DNA of 64,000 nucleotides from Lantana camara (GCA_037501455.1 CM074857.1:110579501-110643500), one strand, 5' to 3'. Counted from the stretch's first letter, positions 22,628 to 35,595 are shown. Notes: a model not told the origin generated them from the letters alone. Numbers and translations are program-made.

Positions 22628-23980
22628 TGATGTGGCATGAACCCATCTCCCCACGTGGACCGATAATCATTCTCCATATGGCATCTCGGTCGAGTCGAAC
22701 CTTCTCCTCGAGCAATTAAAGAACCAATTCACCCTGTCTACTTTTACCACCCAAGACCTCGATCGTATACGACTTACTCAACTCTCGACCACCATACCTC
22801 GACACTCTCCAACCCATAAGTTGGCGTGGCTACTAACTGACTCAAAGAGAGTGGCCGAACATGTTGAGTAGCAAACCCATCCCACATCAGAAAATTGGCG
22901 GAAGTTTGTCCAATATATAAGTGTTCACCTAACTCCATTAGTATGAGGCCTTTTGGGATATGCCCCAAAACAAATTCGTGCGGGCTTGGCCCAAAGCGGA
23001 CAATATCATACTAATGCGGAGTTAGGGTGAAGGTGCACGCGATCCTAACAAGTGGTATCAGAGCCCAGGTTCGGGGCTTATCGGAGTGGTGGACTGCGTG
23101 TTATGTGAAGTTCCCGATGTGACAACAAGACCGGAAATCTGCCGGGGTGCCTTGTGTCGAAAGTCTTCCTGGCAAGTGTTGGTCAGGTAGCGGGTCCCGT
23201 TTGGTGTGATGGCGGTACAAGATGTTTGGTAGGTGAAGTGACCTATGTTTGGCAGGTCAGGTGATGTGACCTAGCCACCTATGTTTGACAGGTCGGGTGA
23301 TGTGACCTAGCATTTGGAGATCTGCGGTTGATGCTTTGTGTCGAAAGTCCCTTGATATTAAGGAGGTCAGGCGGTGTGATCAAATGGATTGACCCTGAAG
23401 GGGAGGTCAGAAGTGGTGTGGTCTTGGTTTGAGGGGAGGATTGTTGAGTAGCAAACCCATCCCACATCGGAAGATTGGCGGAAGTTTGTCCAATATATAA
23501 GTGTTCACCTAACTCCATTAGTATGAGGCCTTTTGGGATATGCCCAAAAACAAATCTGTGCGGGCTTGGCCCAAAGCGAACAATATCATACTAATGCGGA
23601 GTTAGGGTGAAGGTGCACGCGGTCCTAACAGAACAAACACTTAATGCACCTCTTTAGTGGGATACTTGTCAGCTTGAGGCATCGACACGGCGACTCAGAT
23701 CATCATTATTTTTACCCTATATAAATGCCTGCATTTATACCACAGATAACAACTTCTACCTACTGCATGTATGGAATTCATATTTGACCCCTCTTTCATT
23801 CGATTCCTGACTTGAGCGTCGGAGTATCACGCGGGTCTCACCCCACGCATTCCCCGAGTTGGCCTCGAGCTCACCGATCCCTTCATCCTTTTCAAATTTC
23901 GAGCAAGAGCTGCTTCCCCTCAAAAAATTCAAGTGATCAGACCAGAATTAGTAGTGAATCCTTTTACTTAATTATCATCA
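22628..23980 (+). mobile_element. Tat-type LTR interrupted by a TRIM
   Basis: After removing the 769-bp TRIM and one copy of its TSD, about 579 bp remain. They start TGATGTGG and end ATCATCA, the terminal pattern of the other Tat-type LTRs here. A TATA box (TATATAAA, about 23719-23726) is followed 89 bp later by TGACTTGAGCGTCGGAG (23808-23824), as in the LTRs at 435 and 2458. The flanking five bases (GTAGG and AGGGA) do not match, so the boundaries are provisional. It is probably a solo or truncated LTR. Confidence 0.65.
22862..23630 (+). mobile_element. Complete TRIM (terminal-repeat retrotransposon in miniature)
   Basis: Two 189-bp LTRs (22862-23050 and 23442-23630) begin TGTTGAGTAGC and end CCTAACA. 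They enclose only 391 bp. The PBS TGGTATCAGAGCC (23053-23065), two bases after the first LTR, matches initiator tRNA-Met. A purine tract (TTGAGGGGAGGA, about 23429-23440) precedes the second LTR. The target duplication GAACA is perfect (22857-22861 and 23631-23635). No coding capacity exists, so the element must use proteins from another retrotransposon. The interior holds a 36-bp tandem repeat (23239-23274 and 23275-23310). Confidence 0.95.
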
Positions 23981-24655
23981 AGGGAAAACATATATTTAGG
24001 CGATGATTCTTGATACAGAAATTTTAAATATATACAGTCTAATTGGCATATATTAGTTTATTTAATGTTAAGAAATTAAGATACTAATATCCTAAGCAAT
24101 ATACGTGTGTGTGAGTATATATATATTAAACACATATCTGAAGTGGTCAGAGGGATACGTATTCAAGTCATTGTTATGAAGAAAGAACCCTTAATCACTT
24201 GGATCGATCACTATTGGCGTGTGTAAGTGTGTATGTGTTATTTTCAATCGAATATATAACATCTAAGCTTTTATGAATCTGAACATTCTGTTCACGAAAA
24301 AAAACAGAATCTGAACATTCTCAAATTAACAATTTCAATATTTTTTCTTGTTTAGGTAGAAATCTCAAAGATTAGCCGTTAATCATAGTTATGTTCTTGA
24401 CGTTGCTTTAGGCTTTTTGAATCATTGTTAATCACCATCAAACCAACTAACTGATAATTAACCATACTTGCACAGAAATGACAATTAATAAAACTTATCC
24501 ATGCACATACAAGAGGAAAACAAGATAGCGAATAATATTTTTTATTTTGTCTTGAAATTTTGGTGGATCTAAATTACAACCCGACTCGATAAACTTGCTA
24601 TTACTTTGTTGGGTTGGGACACACAAGAAGTTTATTATTTAGGGAAAAATCCAAT
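23981..24655. other. AT-rich non-coding DNA, nothing recognised
   Basis: No ORF, repeat family or RNA gene is visible. Confidence 0.5.
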
Positions 24656-25511
24656 GTTTTCAAAATCAGATGGGAGGTTGAATCGGCAAGCCTACTGATC
24701 AGCGGTTTGACCAATTCAACCATCGATCGAACAGGTATGACGTCACAAATAAATAATAATTTTTTATTAATTAAATATAAAATATTTTAGATATATAAAC
24801 TAAATTTATAATTTTTATTATTTAGAAGATAATAATATTTCTTCACATAATATCTACAAAAATATATCACATTTGAAACACAAAATTATATTCTTTCACA
24901 TCATAGCAATATTTATTATTTGTCCATAAAAATTAAAATATCTCATTATAAATAATCCAAGAAACAAAACGAAAGAAGAAACGAAGGTAAGTAATAGATA
25001 TTTTTACCCATATTTATCAAAAAAAAAAAAAAAAAAGAAAAAAAGAAAAAAAAGCCCAAGCCCAAAAACTAATTATATGAAAACCTATTTGAATCCCATC
25101 AAACATATTGAAATTCGTAGTTGAGTTACGCCACACAGAGTGTCCATCATAGTTTTGTTCAGGTCTTATTCAACTACTCGGTTCTCAATTTCTCTTGCAA
25201 CAGTCCATTCCATATTTTGGTAGGAAGAATCATCATCAAATAATCATGAAGCCCCCCACCCCCTTCCCTCTTCCTCCGGACGTGCTGCGATGAAAAAGAA
25301 AAAATGGGAAAAGAAGAAAAAGAAAAATAAAGCTCAAACCAAAAACCGGTGGTGTGATCCGGTTTGAATGACCAAAACTTTCAGTTAATCAGACGGTTTA
25401 TCCGGTTCCTCACGGATCCGAACCCCACCGGTTTTATGGGGTCATCCGAACTGAACACGCCACCGATTAAACCGGCCGGACCAGTCGGTCTGCTGCAGTT
25501 TTGAGAACACC
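24656..25511. mobile_element. Weak candidate DNA transposon with short TIRs
   Basis: The left edge reads GTTTTCAAAATC. The right edge, complemented, reads GTTCTCAAAACT, and both lead into GGTT/CCGG-rich ends. Similar A-rich words (GAAAAATCCAAT and GAAAAAATCTAAT) flank the region, but they are not a perfect target duplication. There is no coding sequence. A MULE- or hAT-type MITE relic is possible. Confidence 0.3.
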
Positions 25512-26047
25512 GAAAAAATCTAATTTGTATCAAAACAATCTTTGTACTGTCTTCTCTTCATAGTGAAAATTTTTTATATTCTTACCTGAAGATGTAGACA
25601 TTATCGACTAAACCTCGTTAAATTTTTGTGTTGATTTTCTATTTTGCGTGCAAAATAACCCGTTACCTTTATTTCTAACAATGTTAAGTGACAATAGAAA
25701 AGTAACCAATTTTAGTGGGCAAAGTTTTTTTTTTTCAAAAGAATAATTTTCACAATATGAAACCAAAAGTTTAGTGCTACTTAGGGGATATTTGGAAAAA
25801 AAAAAATAATAATAAGCAAAAAATAATTAATCGAGTGTTTAAAAAGAAAAGTTAATGATTAAAATACTTTAAAATATTTTGAATATTATAATATGATTTA
25901 AGTATTATATTATTATAAAAATTATTATAATTTTGTGTAAGATTTTTTTTTATGTAACACGTTAATTTAGGAATATTACTATTTTAATACGGATATTATT
26001 ATCAAAGTAGAATTTTAAATAAATCTAAAAAACCGTATAAATAGAGG
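25512..26047. other. AT-rich non-coding DNA, nothing recognised
   Basis: No ORF or known element is visible. Confidence 0.5.
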
Positions 26048-26203
26048 TAAACATGTCCTTTAAGCATGTCTTTGGCCGCTTCTGAATGCCGGTTTATTTC
26101 TCCTTGGCCAAACATGTCCTTTAAGCATGTCACTTCTTAATTCTGCTTATTTCTCCTTGGCTGAAGCTTGGCCACTTCTGAATTCTGGCTTATTTCTACT
26201 TAA
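26048..26203. repeat. Minisatellite of about 58 bp, two full units and one partial unit
   Basis: Units begin AAACATGTCCTTTAAGCATG and continue through a CTTCTGAAT...TTATTTCTCCTTGG block. Copies lie at about 26048-26105 and 26106-26162, with a partial third copy to 26203. Confidence 0.7.
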
Positions 26204-26931
26204 ATTAAGCAGAAGTTGGTTTTCCACATACTCCAAAATTGTTAAAAATAAACACTAACCTCATAAATACTTATTTTTAAAATTTACAAACACTCCCCTG
26301 CTCTTTGTTCATCTTTGATCTACCTATTATAAGAATTCTCAAACTAGAAAATAAGTAAGGAACTGTAAAATTCTCAAATTTATTCTAATTTGTTTTATAG
26401 TTTTCTCGTATTTCCTTACCTATATATAAGCATTTTAATGGCTAAATCATATGAAAACTTTCCTCACTAACAAAGACTTGTTTCAATATTAGTGAAAGAG
26501 TGATCTATTTAGTTACTTTAAAATATACATCATCTACCATTAATTATGATAATCTTCAACTTTATTACATAATTTTCTATAATGGATATTATATACTTCT
26601 TTCATTGGCTTGACAAACCCGATTAAACCCTAAATCACATGTAAATCATATGTAGTGCGTCAAGGACTAAATGTATGATCAAGTAAACAAGACTCATTTA
26701 TATTTAATCAAAATATCACGAGTTTTATTCCAGAAGGGTGCAAATTTAAATCTTCCGACCACCTCATACACACTCTAAGATGCCTACAATTTAGTAAAGT
26801 AACTGATTATTATATATAGTTGAGAATAGATGATGTAAATTATATATAGATAGATAGATAGAATCAAGCTAATTTATTTGATAATCACCCATGAGGACTG
26901 ACTTGTTACCCATCAAATTCATTTTATTTTG
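26204..26931. other. AT-rich non-coding DNA
   Basis: It holds a short GATA-type microsatellite (about 26847-26861) and nothing else recognisable. Confidence 0.5.
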
Positions 26932-27033
26932 CTACCAATAGAGATTGGTCCAAATGGTTAATGGTTCATTCTCAAAGCTAAGGTCACGAATTCGAATCCA
27001 GTTTGGATGTGCATATATTAAAATAAAAAAAAA
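26932..27033 (+). mobile_element. Short tRNA-derived SINE with target duplication
   Basis: A 102-bp body carries a box-A-like TTGGTCCAAATGGTTAAT (about 26945-26962), a box-B-like GAATTCGAATCC (26988-26999) and an A-rich tail (about 27020-27033). It is bounded by a perfect 12-bp duplication CATTTTATTTTG (26920-26931 and 27034-27045). Retroposition by a LINE is implied. It is too short for a cloverleaf with an acceptor stem, so it is not a tRNA gene. Confidence 0.75.
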
Positions 27034-27045
27034 CATTTTATTTTG

Positions 27046-27580
27046 TTATATTGTCTTTATCTCTTTTGATTCTTTACTATTCATATTAAAAAATGCATTC
27101 TGGTGCTAATAGCCTGCAGCCGCATACGGGGACTCGTAGCATAGCATAGCATAGATAGGGCCACTTTTAAAGTGGGTTTATATTTTTATTTGTTTGTATA
27201 GTTTAAAGATCCTTTGGGCGCACCAAAGCAACGGTCTGACATAAAACAGCTACAACTTTACATTTTCCCCACCATAAAGTTTCTCAACGGGTAACGACTT
27301 ACCTGTCGATCGACCATTATTTATCTATTTATTTTTTGAAGGGGACTTTACCTGTCGACCTAATCATGTGCTTTTTTTAAAGCATTCTCATTACTAAACC
27401 GTGTCCAAGGATACCTTTGGGGAAATTTGCTAATCCTCATTTTTGACTAAAATTTTTTTGATAAAAAAGAATAATAATATTATTAACAAGTAGATTGTAA
27501 ATTAGAAAGGCTCTATGATATAAGAATACGGACACAATGATAAAGATAAAAAAAAATAAAATAATGGGATACGACGATAT
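27046..27580. other. Non-coding DNA
   Basis: Only a short AGCAT tandem (about 27138-27154) stands out. Confidence 0.5.
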
Positions 27581-28674
27581 AATTATTTTCTTTTGAATCT
27601 TCTATGTGGGAAGTATTCAATATGATGTTCGACACACCCCTGGCTCCCCTCCTCAATAAATGGAGCCATGGCCGTGTATGACCATGGATTTTAGAGGTTT
27701 GCACCTCTGACTTGAGACACACCCGTGTCTCCTTTTCTTTTTGGAGGGGTACACACCCGTGTCTCCCTTGAGAATTTTATCCCCTGATCTGAGGCACACC
27801 CGTGTGGGGGTGTGTGCTTGGGTGTCTTCCCCTCTTTGTGAGCATATGTGTATTGATTCGTTCGGTCTTGTTTCGTATGCTTATTTTACGCTTTTATTCC
27901 TCCCCAATCATGATCCTAACTTGAGTTATGATCTAATATGAATATGAATTAATGTAATATGATGTGTTTTATAATTTTATTGTATGTTTTAAATGTTTAA
28001 ATACGTCAAGTGTTCATAAACGATTAAATGTCACCGTATGCTTTCATTTGCACTTGTTTGCATTAATTGTGCACATGAACTTCTTCTTAACATGTTATAT
28101 GATATTGAATGAATCTGTTAAGCTACGAAATGTCTTCTTTCGTATGAAATTGACATGGGAATGGACTATGCCTACGTTGTTGCATCTCTTAAGTGCATAA
28201 ACATACGCCGTGTGTCTATGTGGTTCATTCTTTAGTCTAAGTCCGGTGTTTTGCATTCAGTTTGTCCAGGTGAACCCGTGGCGGTGTTTTGTTAGCCGAG
28301 TTGATTCCAGGGTGGATCAAACGTCTTATCTTCGGCTTCGTCGGTATAAGATGATGATAGAATATAGTTAAACTCTAATGAAATGTGCTCATTTTCGAAT
28401 GCTTGCGGTTTATAGCCCTATATATAAGTAAATATGTGTATGATATGTATTCTTATGACCTTGCTATACGTTTGCAAGTATGATACACTATGTACAAGCC
28501 TATGTACGCTTTGTTATAAATTGAAATGATTTGATAAGTGTTGCAACATTACACTATGCTCCAAACCGTGTGCCTCTTATGAGCCGGGAGCTACGAGTTA
28601 AGGAAATATTATGGAATTGACACGGAGAGGTATGTAAAGCATAGTGGTTGCAAGGTAATGGTATGATATGTAAG
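27581..28674. mobile_element. Probable LTR-derived sequence, family unassigned
   Basis: The segment has GC-richer blocks with repeated ACACCCGTGTCTCC/GTGT motifs (about 27717-27730, 27752-27765 and 27797-27806). It contains no protein motif. The short ORFs (27741-27941, 27964-28200) show no homology I recognise. Composition and layout resemble a plant Gypsy LTR, but no pair or ends were found. The Copia element begins at its right edge. Confidence 0.3.
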
Positions 28675-30882
28675 TGTTGGAAAGCATAGAGTCAAAGCAG
28701 CGAAAGTTTAAATTTTTTTTCCAAAAGGAATTGTGATCTTACATTGTTCGTTTCAAAATTTTGGGGTTCAAGAAACTTACAGGAATTGAAACTTTCTTGA
28801 AACGTATTGAGCCACCCTCAAATGTTCTTCATGCAGCATGAATATCCCCGTTTCTTGAATGATTCTTTCTTTGAGATTCCAAAGCAGAAATTCTCTAGAA
28901 TTATCCACACCAGTCCTATATTCAAATCATATCAGTGAGTATCCTAGTACTGTAATATGTGTATTAAAGAAATAAGAAATGAGATAGTATTAAGAGCATG
29001 ATTAAATCTCCCTTCAAAACCCCTGTTTAACGAAGATCGAGCCGCCACGCCCTTTTCCTCGGAAAACTTATCGTATGCTTGTCGGCTGCACGAACTGACT
29101 TCGTATTCCAAGAAACTCGTAATTTTCAATCGGAATATGTGATTGAAAAAATCTTTCCATCAGCTCTTCATATATATATGGGATTTCCTAAACCCTAAGT
29201 CTGTTTTAGGAACAAGATTCCTAGTTTGATTTTTCTTCTATTTTTCTTTCTCTCCAAACAATAGCATCTTATCTAAATAAGATATTATCTTCTAGAAAAA
29301 GGACCTCCTAATCAAATTAGAAATATTTAATTATTCCAATAATAATTAAATATCTTGTCTTAATAATATCTTATTTTAATCAAATTAGAATTAATATTTA
29401 TTATAAATAGAAGATATTTTATAATGAGCTTTTTTATTTATTCTAATCAAATTAGAATAATTAAATATCTCGAATTAGTTCTCCAATTAATTTCATGAAG
29501 GGCTTTAGAATTAATTCACTCATTAATTCTAATGGGATAAAATTAATTCCTAATTAATTTCCTTTTGGGCTATATAATTAATTCACTAATTACTTATATT
29601 GTGGCTTTATAATTAATTCACTAATTAATTATATTTGGGCTTAATAATTAATTCTACAATTAATTAACACATGGTCCGATTTTCTCAATTGGACTCACAC
29701 GTCCCAAATGATGCTCTCGAACCCCACACGTGTACCTTACACTTGTGGTCTCGTTTCGATCAATCATTTGATCTTTCCACAATATCCTTTGCACCTCGCA
29801 TTTGTGTGTGACCCTCTAGGTTCAATTTCAGTTACCAGTGAGCCTAATTAAGTAATACACTTTATCAATTAATTATCTCACAGATCACACGACCATAGTC
29901 TAGCAACAAGTGTGTGATCCCTACCCGAAATGTGAATATATACTCGAAAGAACCTTTCAGTCAATGACATCATGTAGGATACGATCCTCCTACCACCCTA
30001 TCTCTTGATTAAGATCTAGGGCATGTGAATATAGAGAGCCCTACTAATCTTAATCTTAAAACAAAGTTCCCTTCATATTCCATTTGATCTCAATCCAAGA
30101 AAACCCCATTTTCTTGATGTTTTGATCTAACCACCTTGCGCAAGGATTTTGGGATGGAACATGAATGGCTTATGAAATAAGAGATCATCTTGCTTACAAC
30201 AAGTGTAGGTCCTTTACTGATTCCAACAATTCTCATATGCCACTTGTGTTATCCCAACATAGGCCGTAATTGAGGTGTCTATATGGCGACACCCTTTTTA
30301 GCTTATATCAAAGATTACAGAGTTAGCTCATATGAGATAATATGGAATCTTAAGTCTAAGGATTAATTCCCCATGTCATTGACATATGAGATATTTCCTA
30401 ATCTGGAAGTTCTAGTAACATCCTTTCCCATTTTGGAATTTTCTCACGCAGGACACCTCAGTGAACTTGTTCTATCAACAAGCACCCTTATGTATTATGA
30501 ACGCTTCATCGTATGCACTTATCACCCCATGAAATCGGGTGATCCTTCTAATGGACATAACTACACAAACAAGTCTCAACGGAGTGAAGGTCGACACTCC
30601 CTCTGTCTATCAGACTTATCGGCTTGGAGAAGTTTGTAATCCTTGCCTATGGAGTTAAGAACTTGTTTGATGTGTCGTTCTCATAATGATAAAGTTCTTA
30701 AAGGCCTTATCGGATTAAGGGAGTTCTAATACATGCGCGCGTAATGGAAACATACAAAACACACAATAGCATATAAGAAGTGTTCGCCTATGATTACAAT
30801 CATTCGTATATTATTTAAAGATTGTCTGTGATATAAGGAAAGTCCCAAAACATACAAACTTTCTAGGGTACTATTCTCAACA
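28675..30882 (-). repeat. 3' LTR of the first Copia element
   Basis: This is a 2.2-kb AT-rich LTR with TG...CA ends. Blocks in it, such as the GACACCC, GAGATATTTCCTAA and GACACCTCAGTG regions, recur in the solo LTR at 48561-50430. ORFs within it (28944-29129, 30373-30639) are not genes. Confidence 0.75.
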
Positions 30883-33073
30883 ATCTCCCACTTGTCCGTA
30901 AAAGCCTTCCAGGTCTATTCTAGGTTCCATCTTCCTAAGATATACTTTTAGTGCCTTATTGACTTTGGGCGTTTTCAAAGTAGATCTGCTATATTCTCTG
31001 CTGATGTGAATGTTTCTAATTTGCACATCATTGAAGAAACAATATTTCCTTATTCACGTGATTCATAATCAAGCGTCTGGTCCTTCAGTGAGGTCTTAGT
31101 TCTCCTACTAGGGCAACCATCCATTTAATCATACAATATGATAATGGTGTTGTTTCATGCAAGGAACTTCATCTATCCATTAGATGAAGTTTCTTACCCA
31201 AACACTTAACTTAGCGGTATTCAATACGGCTAAGTATTCAACCTTATAGTCGAATCTACAGTGCCTCTCAATTGGAACTGTTTCCAAAGCACTGTTCTCC
31301 CATTTAAGAAAAATATATATCCTTTCATAGATCAATAATTATCTATGTTTTGATGCAATGATTACATCAAAATATCATTTAATGTTAAGATCTTATTGGA
31401 TTCTTAAAATACATCCTCATTTCTTCTAAAGTACTCGGAGGGTATTTTTACAGCAATCCAGTGACCTTCTCTAAGGTTACATTTAGAATTGGGCCATCAT
31501 GCTATGTAGTAAGTCATAACTTGTCGAGTACATAACTTTTCATATATTATGCACCCTTTTCTTTAAAAGGGTTTTGGACATTCTAACTTTCTTAGAGTTG
31601 TTTCAGGACACATCCTATTCAAAAGAGATGTTCCATTGTCCATTGGAATTTTTGTAGGAATCTTCCATATTAAACTATTTTAGTACATTGTTTATGTACC
31701 TCGACTGTGATAATCCTATCATTCTCTTACATCTATCTCCGTAGATATATATCTCGTGAGTGTAGGATCTATCACCAAGATCTCTCATCTCAAATTGGTT
31801 CCTAACCAGGCTTTGGTTAGTTTTATGTTATCCTCCACATTCCCAATAGGAGGATGTCATCTGCGCAAACTACCAAAAGTTAAACTTTTAGTCTCTAACA
31901 CTTTCTTGTACACGCTTACTCGAATTCAATGTATAAAGTCAAACAACTTTGACTATTTTACTAATTTGAATGCTCTAATTCCTTGAAGCCTAGTTCAATT
32001 CGTAAATTGACTATTTAGAGTCTGCAAACCTTTTGCTTACTCCCACTAAATGTGAAATCCATAGATGTTCCATATTTATGTCTTCATTAATCTCATATTG
32101 ATAAGACAAGCTTGATCCTATCAAGTAGTTCAACTAAGGTCCAAACTTAGTTTGATTATATGGAATCCTTTTCAGATTTCAAAGTTTTGTTTTCACTACT
32201 CAGATTCCAAATCTGACAGCGCCTCCTCATGGGTAAATGGATCAATATCCACTTAAGAAGATTTTATGGAGAAAACCATATTATCTTATAAGCTATCTAG
32301 GAATACGTCCTCGAGGGAGAAAAGTTTACATGTGTACTCTCTCTTAAATTTGGCTAAATTTTATCAGAACGGTTCGTTTCTTCCTATTTGTGGCGTGGGT
32401 TTTTGTCCTCAAACCTTTTGAAGTCTTTGGGCTTACCTTTCTTCTCTCTTAGGAACGATTCCTCAGGAAAGGTATATTCTTTAAAATAAATAACATTTGT
32501 TCAAAAGAATCGTAAAAGCAATATTCTATATTGTTTGTTTAAACTTGAACTAGTTTCAATCTTATCTCTCAATGTCTTCTTCATTTAAGAAGACTCAAGA
32601 GAGGTATATTCTTTAAAGCGAACTACATTTGTTCTAAAGAATGGCAAAAGCAATGCTATATATTGTTCATTTAAACTTGAACTTGTTTCAAGCTTATCTC
32701 TTACTGTCTTCTTCACTTAAGAAGACTCCCACTATCCTCTTCGATTAAGAAGACTATCCTAAAATTCTAAGATAAGAAATATTGAATGCCACAATTCATA
32801 GTGTATTTAAGGGGCTGATTTGGAATGTGCAAGATTCAAAATCTCAACTACGTTTTCTGAAGCACAAGTTCAGAGTGAAGGCAAGTCGGTAAAACTTAAC
32901 AAGGAACGAACTATATCCTATAGGGTTATTCAAAAATTCCAAGTTATTCTTCAATGACCTTACTGAGGGATAATCCTATTATCTCTAAGATGACTAAGGA
33001 GTTAGTCAACAAGATGATTGCTATCTCGATCAAATTGAGATGGACTTATCATATGACTATTATGGTTCCTAAC
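30883..33073 (-). pseudogene. Decayed Copia pol (reverse transcriptase part)
   Basis: On the minus strand a Copia RT palm is recognisable around 31780-31880. The catalytic YVDD appears as CADD followed by ILLL, and in a neighbouring frame the downstream helix reads NIKLTKAWLGTNLR. The change of frame and several stops show it is dead. There is no open frame longer than about 90 codons. The portion nearer 33073 is too decayed to assign. Confidence 0.65.
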
Positions 33074-34122
33074 TGTAGCGCCCCAAAGGGGAACCACAAC
33101 CCCGCCCCGTTGTACCTCTCAAATGATAGGAAACCTAGCACCTTCTCAAGTGATAAGAGACCTAGCACCCAAAAGACACGTCGGCGAATGACAAACAGAA
33201 CAAGAACAATACGATAACAAGATAATGAAAGGAGCATGGCGATGTAAAATTTGGGAAAATTTAAAACTTTTGAACAAGTAACATAAGACATGGGAATTCG
33301 AACTGATAAAACCCCAAAGGAATAACATGATAACTGTATTTGAGTAAAGTTCAGGATGGTTCACAAGAACCTGACTGAAAGAGCACACTAAAAGAGTTCC
33401 TATGCTTTAAGACACCAGCCCAACAAGTATTCACAAACCTAAAACCATGATGTCAGAAAACAGGGCAGAGGTATTAGTCAAAGTGACTAAGTGAGACATA
33501 ACTTTTAACTATAAGTATCTGAAAGCTCTTTTGAAAGATTAACTATTGTCTAGAAAACAGAAATAGATTATGTGCAATGCAAGATGCAATGATAGTATGA
33601 TCAATGAGCTTGAAACTCCAATTTTCTTGAAAACGTTTTGCATGAATATGATGATATCAAACGCACACATATGATATGGATAGTTCATAAGATTTTCCAT
33701 AAAACGAGATCAGGGTGTGGGTAACTTTTCCAAATATGAACCAACAGGTATGAAATAGAATTTGCCTGTAAGCTGGGCTTCTCCATCCTTACTCTAGAAA
33801 ACATGAAAAGAATAGAATGTCGGACTGAGATCAACAACACCTTAACACATACACACATGCACTATCCTCCACTGGTGTTGCTTCGGGGAATGACCCCTAG
33901 GAAACCTGTAAACATGTAATGGGAATAGATTTGTAGTCCATTCCGAGACAGATTGTCCTGACTTAACCAACCTCTGATTAAAGTTGGTGTCAATTGTCTA
34001 ATTATGGCGGCCGGTATTCGTGATATCGTTGGCACTCACCTCCCGAGCATCACTTCTACACATAACCGCCGAGCCCAAACTGTAATACTGTATGCTTGCA
34101 TTTCAGATTAGCATGGACCGGA
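33074..34122 (-). repeat. 3' LTR of the chromovirus-like element, segment 1
   Basis: It aligns base for base by eye with 52192-53240 and is about 90% or more identical. It is cut at the CCGGA target site by the Athila-type insertion. The ORFs at 32954-33388 are LTR translations. Confidence 0.85.
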
Positions 34123-35589
34123 TGTTGAGTGTGAAATTCGTATAGATTTGAGCTTATATTAGAGTATATTCTTGTGTCGTTTGATGCGTTTATGTGTTAT
34201 TTTGCTCCATTTAGGTGATTTTTGAGTTGGAGATAAGAATCGACAAAGCAAGACGAATTCACGTATTTTTGGAGAAAAAAAAGAGTAACTTCCATTACCC
34301 TTTGGAAGTACAAGGTTGTTAACCCCCGTAAACAGACACAGGAGCAACACTTTTGGCGAATCAGAGGGGTAACGCCCGTTACCCCTAGGCAGAAGGAAAG
34401 TGGTAACGCCCATTACCACTTATAAAAGCATTATTGCGATTTGAAGGCTGTAAGGGGCGTTAACGAGGATTGCACATAGATAGGTAACGCCCATTACCTA
34501 GGGCGGCAAGATAGAATTTTGGGCATCTATTTAAGTGCGTTTTGGAGTCTTCTTGAGGGAGTTCTTCGTCCATTCGTGACCTAGCCTGAGGGGAGAAGTT
34601 CTGGAGTTTTGAAGATTTGTTCAAAGAATTTCTAGAAGACGAAAGGATCGAGTTCTTAGACAATTTCGGTTTTTCGGTTTATTTACTACTTTAATTTCTC
34701 AAACTAATTCCTTTAAGTTTGGTTTTAATTAGTTTCATGTTAGATTCGTTTTTCCAGATTCTTATTGAATGTTTATGAGTTTAATTTTGAGACCTTGTCT
34801 TGATTTGATGAACATGAATTTCCTTAATGCACTTTAATTTAGTTTTATGAGTTTTGCTTTAATTATGAATAGCTAAACCCTTAGGGCTAGGGGAGTGATG
34901 ATGAATGTATGATATGTGTTTGATATGATGCTTGAATGACTTGTGCTAATTCTTAGTGTGAAAACTGGTTTGAATTGAATTGTGAAGGCCTGATCACCCT
35001 TAGCATAATCTAGAATTACTTGAGAATCGAGAGGTTAATGGTAATTGAGATGGTTTTCATAACTAGTAGATTGTATGAATGCAAAGAGATTCGGGTTTGG
35101 TCTATACAACAGTAAATCTTATTCTATGCCAAGCCGCTAGAATAGGAATTGCACTAGTCTTGGTCTTGTTGGTTTAATTAATACATTGATGATTGCGAGA
35201 GCAACATTGAGCTTAATTAAATGCACGGTTTTACCTTGAGAGAGGATAATTCATATATAATTGACTAGGTTGTAGAATTGCACTTGTCAAACAAGTATTG
35301 TATTGAATCTTGAATGTATAAGTCATTACTCCCCTGCCTATTTAGTCTACCGAGTTTAATCCGTGTTTAAGTGTGCTATTTGTATTTTCTTATAGTTAAT
35401 TACTTCAATTTTATTCTAGTAGCTAGATATAACAACTTGAATTCTTTCGGTTTCTAGATTAGAAATAAATATTGAGTAGTGATTGATTTCCCTTCCCTGT
35501 GGGTACGATCCTATTGTGCTACGCGTATATTAAGTGTACACTTGCACGATTGGTTTTAACTTAGTGAATCTAAACAACAAACCACAACA
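34123..35589 (+). repeat. 5' LTR of the Athila-type element
   Basis: It is 1,467 bp, 116 bp longer than the 3' LTR. It contains inverted-repeat boxes between 34285 and 34500 and a TATA-like CTATTTAAG at 34527-34535. Confidence 0.9.
34285..34500. promoter_or_regulatory. Cluster of inverted-repeat boxes upstream of the LTR promoter
   Basis: Dyads around a GTAACG..CC..CGTTAC core lie at 34366-34385 (GGGGTAACGCCCGTTACCCC), 34400-34419 (GTGGTAA/TTACCAC arms) and 34481-34500 (TAGGTAA/TTACCTA arms). Weaker ones are at 34285-34299 and 34318-34333. The outer bases differ between sites but remain complementary within each site. The last box ends about 27 bp before the TATA-like sequence. Confidence 0.65.
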
Positions 35590-35595
35590 AGTTTT

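Larger units (their letters stand above)
28675..33073 (-). mobile_element. Ty1/Copia element, minus strand, cut by the Gypsy insertion at 33074
   Basis: The LTR at 28675-30882 (2,208 bp) reads, in element sense, TGTTGAGAATAGTACC ... ending CCAACA. Next to it (from 30883) is the complement of a purine tract, ATCTCCCACTTGTCC, so this is the element's 3' LTR. The element then continues into decayed pol until 33073, where another retrotransposon starts. The remaining part would be expected beyond the right edge of the window. The LTR is related to those at 48561-50430 and 54871-56943. Confidence 0.75.
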
